Assembly (NCBI RefSeq): GCF_018139645.1
Contig: NZ_JAGSPM010000011.1
Span: forward strand, 62,001-126,000
Reading direction: 5' to 3'
Length of the DNA: 64,000 nt
Source: Affinundibacterium baiyunense
GTDB lineage: Bacteria; Pseudomonadota; Gammaproteobacteria; Burkholderiales; Burkholderiaceae_D
Shown here: piece after piece, positions 53,826 to 62,316 of the stretch
Numbering within the stretch: position 1 is the stretch's first letter
Layout: every line of letters begins with the position of its first letter
Notes under the pieces: generated by a model
The model's input: only the letters and a program-made list of their open reading frames with translations
Database searches by the model: none
What the model was told of the DNA's origin: nothing
Program-made: the position numbers and the translations under genes

Positions 53826-55087
53826 TCCCGATTAAGCCGATACCAATTTCTCCAGTCAACGCCGATGAAATTGGAAGAGACAGGCAGCAGAATTTGAGTG
53901 ATATTCCAGCGCAAGTGCAAAGCCATTATTTGTCAGCTGGCGCTTTGAATCTTAGTGCCTTGCCACCACTTTCGCTATATGTCCATTTTCCTTGGTGTGT
54001 GAAGAAATGTCCGTATTGTGATTTCAATTCACATGAGGTCAAAAATCAATTTGATGAATCCGCTTACCTAAGTGCGGTAAGAGCCGATTTGGAAGCGGCC
54101 TTGCCTTTAATTTGGGGACGTAAAATTTACACCGTGTTCATTGGTGGCGGTACTCCCAGTCTTATGTCGGCTGCGGGTTTGGATCGATTGTTGTCGGATA
54201 TTCGCACCTTGCTACCAATTGATTCTGCCGCAGAAATTACAATGGAGGCCAATCCAGGGACTTTTGAGGCGGAAAAATTTAAGCAATATCGCGTGAGTGG
54301 AGTCAATCGTTTGTCGATAGGGATTCAAAGTTTTAACTCTGGACATTTGAGCGCGTTAGGTCGAATTCATAATGGAGATGAAGCACGTCGTGCGATCGCG
54401 ATTGCACAAGAAAACTTTGAAAATTTCAATTTAGATTTGATGTTTGCATTACCCGGTCAAAGTTTGCAAGAGTCAATTGCAGATTTGCAGACAGCACTCA
54501 GTTTTCATCCAAATCATTTATCTCTTTATCATTTGACTTTGGAGCCCAATACCTATTTCGCGAAATTTCCGCCAGCAATTCCTGATGATGATTTGAGTGC
54601 GGAAATGCAAGAGCAAATTCAGATAAGAATGGCGGATGCGGGATACCAACATTACGAAGTGTCGGCGTTTGCCAAACCAAATCATGCATCGCGACATAAT
54701 TTGAATTATTGGAATTTTGGTGATTATCTAGGTGTTGGTGCAGGAGCACATTCCAAACTGTCTTTTCCTAATCGAATCATTCGTCAAGTGAGGCATAAGC
54801 AACCGAAAGCCTACATGGAAGCGGCTAGCCTAGGGAATGCGATTCAAGAAAGTCATGAGATAACAAAAGACGCGCTGCCATTTGAGTTCATGCTCAATGC
54901 TTTGCGATTGAATCAAGGGTTTGATACGGGGCTTTTCTATGAGCGGACAGGTTTATTGATCAATTCAATAGAGGGCGTACTGAATCAAGCTGAGTCACGC
55001 GGCTTGATTGAACGAGATCATCTTCGTATTCGACCAACTGAACTTGGACGACGTTTTCTGAACGATTTGCAAGAGTTATTTTTGTAA
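53822..55087 (+). CDS. hemW: Radical SAM heme chaperone HemW
   Basis: 421 residues. The radical SAM cluster motif is CVKKCPYCDFNSH (~60-72), with the extra conserved Phe typical of HemW/HemN-like proteins. Further family blocks are FIGGGTPSLM, EITMEANPGTFE, VNRLSIGIQSF and YWNFGDYLGVGAGAHS, and a C-terminal HemN_C domain. About 48 residues precede the usual start region. HemW binds heme and delivers it to respiratory proteins. ATG overlaps the rdgB stop (ATGA). Confidence 0.94.
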   Translation: MIPIKPIPISPVNADEIGRDRQQNLSDIPAQVQSHYLSAGALNLSALPPLSLYVHFPWCVKKCPYCDFNSHEVKNQFDESAYLSAVRADLEAALPLIWGRKIYTVFIGGGTPSLMSAAGLDRLLSDIRTLLPIDSAAEITMEANPGTFEAEKFKQYRVSGVNRLSIGIQSFNSGHLSALGRIHNGDEARRAIAIAQENFENFNLDLMFALPGQSLQESIADLQTALSFHPNHLSLYHLTLEPNTYFAKFPPAIPDDDLSAEMQEQIQIRMADAGYQHYEVSAFAKPNHASRHNLNYWNFGDYLGVGAGAHSKLSFPNRIIRQVRHKQPKAYMEAASLGNAIQESHEITKDALPFEFMLNALRLNQGFDTGLFYERTGLLINSIEGVLNQAESRGLIERDHLRIRPTELGRRFLNDLQELFL

Positions 55088-55092
55088 TCGGC

Positions 55093-55163
55093 AATCTTAA
55101 TTTTTATTAGATTCACTCATAAAAACCTCACTTTGATGGGTAGGCAGAATAAAAATTAAGATT
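55093..55163. repeat. Perfect 16-bp inverted repeat after hemW
   Basis: AATCTTAATTTTTATT (55093-55108) and its exact reverse complement (55148-55163) are separated by 39 bp, starting 5 bp past the hemW stop. It could fold into a long hairpin in RNA (terminator or 3'-end protection) or mark the ends of a small element. Confidence 0.75.
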
Positions 55164-55270
55164 TTCTAATTTAGCTGAGAAATGCGCTTGCAATTGTGTA
55201 AATTTCAACTTACTATCAAGCTATAAATTGCTTTACAGCATTTGATCTTAAAAATTAGATATTAGGGAAC

Positions 55271-56461
55271 GTGGATTTAATGATTCCAATTGCTACTTTA
55301 CTGCCAATAGTCAGCAATCAACAAAAAATACTTGGTTTGTTACCGAGTTTTATTGAAAAAAATGACGCGCAATCCTTAGAGTTTTTAGCGTATTTAAGTC
55401 AAATTGATTTTTTTGACAAACTTTCCTCGCTTTTATTTTTTGTACCCTTCGATCATCCTTCAAGCCTACCTCTCGATTTCGAAACGCGCGAATACAGTAA
55501 GCATGTGGTTCTGTGTTTTAAAGAAGCTAACTGTGACACTAAAGAAGCACAACAAATATTGAAGCATCTGCATCAATCTGGCGTTAGAGTTATGATGGAT
55601 GAATTTTGCTCGAAATCGCAGTTGCTGTGGCCGGATACGCGCGGGATTGCAATCGATGGTGAAAAAGGAATTCCATCGCACATACAACCTTGGTTGATGA
55701 ACTTGCAGCATAGCCAGCATTTGGCAAAGAATTTGCATTCGACACAGAATTTTGAACAAGCGCAAAGTGCTGGGTTTAGTTTTTTCTCCGGTGATTTTGC
55801 TTTTTCAAGTTCCAATCAAGCTCGCAGTGCGGATCCAACTGCACGTTCACGCCTATTAAAGCTATTGGGACTTGTTTCCAAAGACGCTGACTCGAAAGAG
55901 TTGGAAAATCTTTTTAAGCAAGATCCAACTTTGTCATTTATGTTGTTTAAGTTGGTTAGCTCGGCGGCATTTGCACAGACAGTTAAGGTCAATAGTTTTG
56001 TGCAAGCGATTAATTTGTTAGGGCGTCGGCAATTGCAAAGATGGCTGCAGTTGTTACTTTATGCGCGCCAGAGCACACAAGGCACCAGTCTGAATCCGCT
56101 CATGCTCAGAGCAGCATATCGTGCTGCGATGATGGAAGCGATTTGTCGTGAACAAGGTGGCGACCGCGATGCGCAAGATGCTGCGTTTATGGTCGGCATG
56201 TTTTCTCTGTTGGATTTATTGTTTGCCTGTCCTCTGTGGGAAATTGTGAAACCGCTGAGTTTATCTGATGAAGTACGCGATGCTTTATTGGAGAGAAGCG
56301 GCAAGCTTGGAGAAAGCTTGCGTTTGGTCGAGTTAGCTGATCGTTCGATTTCGAATGAACATGAAACAAGAATGCAGGAGTGTCAGCTATCCATTGATAC
56401 ATACTATGAAAATTTGATTTACGCCTATTGCTGGGTAAATCAAGTTTGCCAGGATATGTGA
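55271..56461 (+). CDS. Degenerate EAL-like + HDOD signalling protein
   Basis: 396 residues. The C-terminal half (~195-390) is an HDOD domain (LLGLVSKDADSKELENLFKQDPTLSFMLFKLVSSAAF, INLLGRRQLQRWLQLLLYA). The N-terminal ~190 residues look like an EAL-type fold in outline but have no EAL motif or metal ligands, as in YuxH-type proteins. It is likely non-catalytic, a c-di-GMP-network adaptor. The start is GTG 55271 or ATG 55280 (MIPIATLLP). Its stop overlaps the next gene's ATG (GTGATG). Confidence 0.82.
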   Translation: MDLMIPIATLLPIVSNQQKILGLLPSFIEKNDAQSLEFLAYLSQIDFFDKLSSLLFFVPFDHPSSLPLDFETREYSKHVVLCFKEANCDTKEAQQILKHLHQSGVRVMMDEFCSKSQLLWPDTRGIAIDGEKGIPSHIQPWLMNLQHSQHLAKNLHSTQNFEQAQSAGFSFFSGDFAFSSSNQARSADPTARSRLLKLLGLVSKDADSKELENLFKQDPTLSFMLFKLVSSAAFAQTVKVNSFVQAINLLGRRQLQRWLQLLLYARQSTQGTSLNPLMLRAAYRAAMMEAICREQGGDRDAQDAAFMVGMFSLLDLLFACPLWEIVKPLSLSDEVRDALLERSGKLGESLRLVELADRSISNEHETRMQECQLSIDTYYENLIYAYCWVNQVCQDM

Positions 56462-58494
56462 TGCGCCCAACGATTGACTTACAACACGATTTCACTTTGG
56501 GCACAGAACTCTGTGAGGCGATTCTTTATCACACAGATGAGAATTTAGTTGAAGCGGTGAATCGTGCAGTGAGTCGTTTAGTTAAAGTGATTTTCTTTGA
56601 TTGCGAACTCGCTTTTACCCGACAATTGCCGGATTCGAGGCAAGTCGTGTACCGACAAATCTGCGCTGAAAATTATTATGTTTTATCCGGCAAACAAGGG
56701 CACATATCAGAAAGTGATTTAGAAAAACTCAACTTTCTTACTGCGCTAACTGCTAAATTGTTTCATTCACGTTTGGCTTTACATGCGCGTTTTGATAGCG
56801 CCATACGGGCGCAATCAATTCATACGCAAATTCTGGATCAAATTCATGAGTCCGTGATTACGATGGATTTGGCCGGGTTTATTTTGAGCTGGAACTTGGG
56901 CGCTGAGCGATTATTTGGCTACACCGCTAACGAAGCAATCGGTCAGAATATTTTATTTCTATACGATGCGGAAGAGAGTGATGATGCCTCTATTCACGAT
57001 GTGTTTCTCCAACATGGTGGCCGTGAAATGGAAGTGCGTCGGCGCAAAAAAACAGGTGAGATTTTTTGGGCTAGCCTCAGTCTGTCTACTTTGTTCGATG
57101 AGAAATCTCAACCAATAGGCATGATCGGCTATTTGAGTGACATTACCGAAAGAAAGCGCTCAGAAGAGAAAATTAATCATCTCGCGTATTACGATCCTTT
57201 GACTGATCTGCCAAATCGTACTTTGTTCAAGAAGTTGATCGATAACACGCTACAGCAGAGCCAACGCAATGAAGTTGCGATGTCGGTCATGTTTATCGAT
57301 CTGAATCGATTTAAACCAATAAACGATACACTCGGGCATCGCATTGGTGATTTATTGTTGCAGCAAGTAGCCGAACGTTTTCGATCAACATTACGCGAAA
57401 ATGATGTGATCGCACGTTTGGGTAGCGATGAGTTTGCGGTAGCTTTGCACGACATTAAGCAGCACTTTCATACCGGTTTAGTCGCACAGAAAATGCTGGC
57501 GACATTGGAAAGTGTTTTTCAGGTCGATGGGCACGAACTTCGTCTGGGAGCTAGTATTGGTATCAGCATCTATCCGCAAGATGGTTCAGATGCTGAAGGC
57601 TTATTGCAAAAAGCCGATATTGCGATGTTCAAAGCTAAGCGACAAAGTGAGAAGGCGAGTGGTAGCTACGCATTTTATGATGTTGAAATGAATCGCATGA
57701 TCGCTGGTCGCTTGTATCTTGAGTCTGGTTTGCGGCGCGCGCTGCAACGCGATGAGTTTTTTCTTTTGTATCAGCCCAAGGTAGATATTCATTCGGGGCA
57801 AGTTTTGGGCGCTGAAGCGTTAATTCGTTGGGCACATCCCAAGGATGGGATTATTTCCCCGATTGAGTTTATATCGATTGCAGAAGAAACCAATTTGATT
57901 TTGCAAATTGATGCTTGGGTTCTTGATACAGCTTGCGCGCAAGCAAGGATTTGGCAAGATGCCGGATTTGCGCCATTTCGAATTGCTGTGAATGTGTCCG
58001 CAAAGGAATTTACCGACTCATTAGCCGAACGAGTTCAACAAGCTTTACATCGACATCAAATTTCGCCGCTGTGGTTAGAATTGGAAATCACCGAAAGTAT
58101 GTTGATGCAGAATGCCGAAGGTGTCGTGAAAATTATGTCAGAAATCACTGCCTTAGGAGTCAAGTTGGCGTTGGACGATTTTGGTACGGGATATTCCAGT
58201 TTGTCCTATCTGAAGAAATTCCCGATTGATACTCTAAAAATTGATCGTTCATTCATACAAGGGATTCCCGATGATATTGATGATTGCGCGATCGCGAGCG
58301 CCATCATCAGTATGGCAAAACAAATGAAACATCGCGTTATTGCAGAAGGTGTGGAGAACCGCGAACAGTTCGCATTCTTGCAAAAGATGGGGTGTGATGA
58401 GATTCAAGGGTATCTATTTTCGCGCCCATTAAACGTCGACGTCTTTACTGATTTGATCGCAAAGAAAATCAGTTTGCCTACATTAATTGCTTAA
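56461..58494 (+). CDS. PAS-GGDEF-EAL protein (c-di-GMP turnover)
   Basis: 677 residues from ATG 56461, which has AGGA 6 nt upstream; the frame opens 33 bp earlier at TTG. N-terminal GAF-like segment (~1-130), PAS (~135-250: SVITMDLAGFILSWNLGAERLFGYTANEAIG), GGDEF (~255-410) with GSDEF instead of GGDEF, and EAL (~430-675) with GAEALIRWAHP, ELEITESMLM and DDFGTGYSSLSYLKKFPIDTLKIDRSF, all intact. Phosphodiesterase activity is expected; cyclase activity is doubtful because of the Gly-to-Ser change. Confidence 0.92.
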   Translation: MRPTIDLQHDFTLGTELCEAILYHTDENLVEAVNRAVSRLVKVIFFDCELAFTRQLPDSRQVVYRQICAENYYVLSGKQGHISESDLEKLNFLTALTAKLFHSRLALHARFDSAIRAQSIHTQILDQIHESVITMDLAGFILSWNLGAERLFGYTANEAIGQNILFLYDAEESDDASIHDVFLQHGGREMEVRRRKKTGEIFWASLSLSTLFDEKSQPIGMIGYLSDITERKRSEEKINHLAYYDPLTDLPNRTLFKKLIDNTLQQSQRNEVAMSVMFIDLNRFKPINDTLGHRIGDLLLQQVAERFRSTLRENDVIARLGSDEFAVALHDIKQHFHTGLVAQKMLATLESVFQVDGHELRLGASIGISIYPQDGSDAEGLLQKADIAMFKAKRQSEKASGSYAFYDVEMNRMIAGRLYLESGLRRALQRDEFFLLYQPKVDIHSGQVLGAEALIRWAHPKDGIISPIEFISIAEETNLILQIDAWVLDTACAQARIWQDAGFAPFRIAVNVSAKEFTDSLAERVQQALHRHQISPLWLELEITESMLMQNAEGVVKIMSEITALGVKLALDDFGTGYSSLSYLKKFPIDTLKIDRSFIQGIPDDIDDCAIASAIISMAKQMKHRVIAEGVENREQFAFLQKMGCDEIQGYLFSRPLNVDVFTDLIAKKISLPTLIA

Positions 58495-58621
58495 GTCTGA
58501 TCTGATTTTTTAAATATTCGAGATAAATAATAAAAAATCCTCCTCAAACTGCAAATATCAGATATAATTTCGGGCTTAGAAGATGACTTGTGAAAACAAG
58601 TTGTTTCTTAGTTGTAAAGAC

Positions 58622-58711
58622 GGAAGTGTGGCCGAGTGGTTGAAGGCACTAGTCTTGAAAACTAGCGAGGGTGAGAGCCCTTCGTGAGTTCGAATCTCAC
58701 CGCTTCCGCCA
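58622..58711 (+). tRNA. tRNA-Ser (anticodon TGA)
   Basis: 90 nt including CCA. Acceptor GGAAGTG/CGCTTCC (one G-U), anticodon stem CTAGT/ACTAG around CTTGAAA, so anticodon TGA. A long class II variable arm and T loop TTCGAAT support Ser. A TATAAT at 58563-58568 lies upstream, without a clear -35 box. Confidence 0.96.
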
Positions 58712-58719
58712 AGATCTTA

Positions 58720-58748
58720 AAAAGCCCTTGATTTTCAAGGGCTTTTTT
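58720..58748 (+). terminator. Terminator of tRNA-Ser
   Basis: AAAAGCCCTTGA (58720-58731) with TCAAGGGCTTTT (58735-58746), a 12-bp perfect stem with a TTT loop, followed by TT-G-TTTTT. Confidence 0.93.
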
Positions 58749-59069
58749 GTTTTTCATCTTCACTTTTTTGATTGAAAAGTGATCTGGCGTATCCCAATCA
58801 GATACTGTTAGTAATTGCGCGCAGACGCGCTGTCTATTCAAACTCAGTATCCATCTTCATTTGGTGAAGTCAGACTTGTAGTTTCGTATATTTGGACAGA
58901 AAACTACGTGCCACCATATAATTACTACATTAGTGGTTTGTTCTTGTTAGTTGAAGATATCTAGCGGTACCAGTCCATCCCTTTTCTAAATTAAAATCTC
59001 ACTTTTTTGAATTCGCGATCGTTGATGTTGTCGTTGCGAAGCCAAATTGTATTGCTCTTACATTCATAT
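58749..59069 (+). other. Spacer before the patatin gene
   Basis: 321 bp without a supportable gene. AT-rich; no strong repeat or hairpin beyond the tRNA-Ser terminator at its left edge. An in-frame upstream extension of the patatin ORF (from TTG 59007) lies at its right edge but lacks a ribosome site. Confidence 0.4.
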
Positions 59070-60014
59070 ATGCGCCAGTTGCTTACTACCTTTCCTTATT
59101 CTATTTTTTCTGTACTCGTTTTTGTGTTGACACTCGCTGGTTGCGCTAGTTCGCCGCCAGTTGCACCACCAGTGGCAAAGCTTGCCACGACGCCGGTGGT
59201 TGTTCCCGCGCCTAAAGTGTTAAAGCCCGTTCGCATTGGATTAGCTTTGGGTGGTGGTGCAGCTCGAGGTTTTGCGCATATTGGTGTGATTAAGGTGTTG
59301 GAGGCGCAGGGAATTTTTCCTGACGTGATTGTTGGTACTAGTGCGGGTAGTGTGGTTGGTGCTATGTATGCCGCGGGTAATAATGGCTACACCTTGCAGA
59401 AGATGGCTTTGGACATGGATGAGGCGACGATTTCTGACTGGTCGCTACCATTTTTCTCTAAAAGTAGTGGCGTTTTAAAAGGTGAAGCCTTACAAAATTA
59501 CGTGAATCGTATGGTGGGTCAGTCCTCGATTGAAAAATTGAAGAAACCATTTGGTGCTGTTGCGACAGACTTAAATACTGGTATGCCGATTTTGTTTCAA
59601 CGTGGGAATACGGGTTTAGCGGTGCGCGCATCTTCTTCTGTGCCTGGTGTTTTCCAGCCCGTGAAAATCAATGACCGTTTTTATGTAGATGGCGGATTGG
59701 TGTCTCCTGTGCCAGTCCGATTTGCACGGGATATGGGCGCTGATATTGTAATAGCTGTCAATATCTCATCGGCGCCAGAAGGTCAGGCTGCGAGTAGTTC
59801 ATTGGAGATTTTGATGCAGACGTTTACGATTATGGGGCAGAGCATCAATCAATTTGAATTGAAAAGTGCGGATATAGTGATTAAGCCTGATTTGCCGACG
59901 ATGAAGGGCAATGATTTTAATGGCCGCAATCTTGCTATCTTGGCTGGTGAGCGCGCTGCAAATGCAGTGATGGCGGAAATTAAAGAAAAAATCCGTGCAT
60001 TTCAGGAGCGATAA
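59070..60014 (+). CDS. Patatin-like phospholipase, lipoprotein (RssA-like)
   Basis: 314 residues from ATG 59070. The N-terminus MRQLLTTFPYSIFSVLVFVLTLAGC is a lipoprotein signal with lipobox LAGC, then a Pro/Val-rich linker. The patatin domain (~50-240) has the oxyanion loop LGGGAARGFAHIGV, nucleophile GTSAGS and catalytic Asp in DGGLVSPVPV. It should hydrolyse acyl esters in the envelope; the substrate is unknown. An earlier in-frame start (TTG 59007) would bury the signal peptide. Convergent with the NlpC/P60 gene. Confidence 0.88.
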   Translation: MRQLLTTFPYSIFSVLVFVLTLAGCASSPPVAPPVAKLATTPVVVPAPKVLKPVRIGLALGGGAARGFAHIGVIKVLEAQGIFPDVIVGTSAGSVVGAMYAAGNNGYTLQKMALDMDEATISDWSLPFFSKSSGVLKGEALQNYVNRMVGQSSIEKLKKPFGAVATDLNTGMPILFQRGNTGLAVRASSSVPGVFQPVKINDRFYVDGGLVSPVPVRFARDMGADIVIAVNISSAPEGQAASSSLEILMQTFTIMGQSINQFELKSADIVIKPDLPTMKGNDFNGRNLAILAGERAANAVMAEIKEKIRAFQER

Positions 60015-60017
60015 TAA

Positions 60018-60548
60018 TTAGTTTTTTGCGGCGTCTTCGTCATTGATTCGACGGGCGCCATTGAATCGTTTTTTCCAATACGCCACGTTCATACTTTCTA
60101 TTCTGACTTTGCCGCCAGCTGAGGGCGCATGAATGAATTTGCTATCGCCTAAATAAATGCCGACGTGCGAAAAGCTCTTTTTAAGCGTATTAAAAAACAC
60201 CAAATCACCGGGCTTAATATCTTTTTGGGCGATCTTGTCGCCTTTGTCGCTGATTTCTTTTGCGGTTCTTGGGAGCTCGGTTTCGCTGGAGTTTTTGAAC
60301 ACCAAGCGCACGAATCCACTGCAATCTAAGCCATTTTCAGGGCTGTCGCCACCACGTTTGTATTTGATGCCGAGCAAGCTCATCGCATTGATGGTGAGAT
60401 CAGAAGTTCGGTCACGCAGATCCTTCAGCGCACTCAATGTTTTGGAGCTTTCTGCTGGAGTCTCTGTTTGCGCGTTGACAGTTTGTGCGAAAACACAAAA
60501 TGACAAGATTGTGAAAGTGATCGCCACCAAGGACTGAATTTTTTTCAT
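60018..60548 (-). CDS. NlpC/P60 cell-wall hydrolase
   Basis: 176 residues. Signal peptide ~1-26 (ending VNAQ). NlpC/P60 domain (~50-165) with catalytic Cys in GLDCSGFVRLVF, His in FSHVGIYLG and third polar residue in FIHAPSAG. It should cleave peptide crosslinks of peptidoglycan (D-glutamyl-diaminopimelate type). It stands alone on the minus strand, 3 bp from the patatin stop. Confidence 0.92.
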   Translation of the reverse strand: MKKIQSLVAITFTILSFCVFAQTVNAQTETPAESSKTLSALKDLRDRTSDLTINAMSLLGIKYKRGGDSPENGLDCSGFVRLVFKNSSETELPRTAKEISDKGDKIAQKDIKPGDLVFFNTLKKSFSHVGIYLGDSKFIHAPSAGGKVRIESMNVAYWKKRFNGARRINDEDAAKN

Positions 60549-60834
60549 AAGTTGGCAAAAAATGATTAGCTAGACGAAGTGCCAAATAGGGCAATTTCGA
60601 TCAGGCTGGTAATCAATCTTGTTTTACGGAAAGGTCTGAGTATAGCCTAGATTGTAGACTTCGGCTAATTGATAAATTTGAAATTAAAATGAATGCGCTT
60701 ATAACGAAGGCGATTGCGTTTCAAACTATCGAAGTATTCATTGAATCGTTTTTTTTACAGCAAGTAAATCAAGATTTCAATGACTTTACGTTCTAAAGTG
60801 TTAGAAATTTTTTTCGAAGATCAAGAACAATAAG
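60549..60834. other. Spacer between NlpC/P60 gene and phaZ
   Basis: 286 bp without a supported gene. A 35-codon plus-strand ORF (60689-60796) has no ribosome site and no recognisable similarity. AT-rich; it must hold the promoter of the NlpC/P60 gene. Confidence 0.4.
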
Positions 60835-60873
60835 TCAGCGTTTTATTTAATGGGATCAAAAATAAAACGCTGA
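60835..60873 (-). terminator. Hairpin terminating phaZ
   Basis: TCAGCGTTTTATT (60835-60847) pairs perfectly with AATAAAACGCTGA (60861-60873), 18 bp past the phaZ stop on the minus strand. No T run follows, so intrinsic termination is uncertain, but stem strength and position fit a transcript end. Confidence 0.65.
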
Positions 60874-60890
60874 TTTGGATATTAGAAAAT

Positions 60891-62132
60891 TTAAGCGTGC
60901 TTTTCCATGAAAGCAATGACTTTAGGGCAGACAATTTCACGCCATTTACGACCAGAGAAAATGCCGTAGTGACCACAACCTGGCGCGACGAAATCTTGTT
61001 TCATTGATGGTGGAATATTGCTACATAAATCATGCGCTGCCTGTGTTTGACCTGCGCCAGAAATATCGTCTAGCTCACCTTCGACGGTGAATAATGCGAC
61101 CGTTTTAATATCTTGCGGACGGACTAATTTTCCTTCGACTAGCCATGTGCCGCGTGGCAAACTAAATTCTTGAAAGACCGTTTTGATCGTTTCTAAATAG
61201 TATTCAGCAGGCAAATCGAGCACTGCATTATATTCATCGTAGAACTTACGATGTTGTTCAGCTGATTCATCATCGCCTTGCACTAGATGCTGGTAAAAGT
61301 CCCAATGACTTTGGGCGTGGCGATCTGGATTCATTGCGACAAATCCGGCATGTTGTAAAAAGCCAGGGTAAACCTTGCGACCAAAACCTGGGTAATTTGC
61401 TGGTACGTTATAAATCACTGAATTTTCAAACCAAGAAAATTTCTTTTCTGTAGCTAGGGTATTGACTTGTGTTGGTGACTTGCGTGGATCAATTGGTCCA
61501 CCCATCATCGTCATCGTTTTTGGTAGCGCTGGATCATTGTCGCTGGCCATTAATGAAATCGCTGCGAGTACCGGAACGGTCGGTTGGCAGACAGAAATCA
61601 CGTGTAAATCTGGCGCTAAGTGACGAATAAACTCTTGGACGTAATAAATATAATCATGCAAGTGGAAGGCCCCGACCGAAAGCGGCACCATTCTGGCATC
61701 AATCCAATCGGTAATATACACATCGTGAGTTGGCAACAGACTGCGAACCGTGTCGCGTAATAAGGTAGCGTGATGACCTGATAGCGGTGCGACGATTAAC
61801 ACTCGTGGTTGAACGAGTTTGCTTGTCTTGCGTTTGTTTTCAGGAAGATTTTTCTTGAAATTAATCAGCTTACAAAATGGCTTCGAAATCGTTACTTCCT
61901 CAATGATTTCTACTTTCTCTTCACCGATGTTGGTAAATTGAATGTTGAACTCTGGCTTCTCATATTCTTTACCAAGGCGAAAAACGAGTTCATATGCTGC
62001 AGCCATTCTTTGCGAGTAGGGGGTGTACGCAAGTGGAGAAATTGGATTGGCAAATAGTTTTGAAGATGCCTCAGCCCATTTCGTTAGTGGCGTTAAAAAT
62101 GAACGGTTTAATTCATGTAATTGATAAAGCAT
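60891..62132 (-). CDS. phaZ: Intracellular polyhydroxyalkanoate (PHB) depolymerase
   Basis: 413 residues. It mobilises stored PHB granules in the cytoplasm and has no signal peptide. MLYQLHELNRSFLTPLTKWAEA and PISPLAYTPYSQRMAAAYEL mark the PhaZ1 family of Cupriavidus. The nucleophile is a Cys in ISVCQPTVP, with Asp in VEGELDDISG and His in PGCGHYGIFSGRKW completing the triad. Its presence implies that the organism makes PHB. Confidence 0.95.
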   Translation of the reverse strand: MLYQLHELNRSFLTPLTKWAEASSKLFANPISPLAYTPYSQRMAAAYELVFRLGKEYEKPEFNIQFTNIGEEKVEIIEEVTISKPFCKLINFKKNLPENKRKTSKLVQPRVLIVAPLSGHHATLLRDTVRSLLPTHDVYITDWIDARMVPLSVGAFHLHDYIYYVQEFIRHLAPDLHVISVCQPTVPVLAAISLMASDNDPALPKTMTMMGGPIDPRKSPTQVNTLATEKKFSWFENSVIYNVPANYPGFGRKVYPGFLQHAGFVAMNPDRHAQSHWDFYQHLVQGDDESAEQHRKFYDEYNAVLDLPAEYYLETIKTVFQEFSLPRGTWLVEGKLVRPQDIKTVALFTVEGELDDISGAGQTQAAHDLCSNIPPSMKQDFVAPGCGHYGIFSGRKWREIVCPKVIAFMEKHA

Positions 62133-62316
62133 GTTCGCGTTTTCCCTGTTGTTGACGGAATTGCTTTCCTATTGCTGAAACTTTTTGAATGCCAGCGCAG
62201 GACAAGATAAGCCTAGTATAACGCTAAAATTATTGCGGTGCGTCATAAATATATCTTTGAGTTGAAGAGTTAATATTTTGATTTTTTATATTGACTCTAA
62301 ACCGTGTTTTTTTGTT

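Noticed and set aside
60689-60796. 35-codon ORF between the NlpC/P60 gene and phaZ
   Set aside because: No ribosome site, no similarity, and AT-rich sequence where such ORFs are expected by chance.
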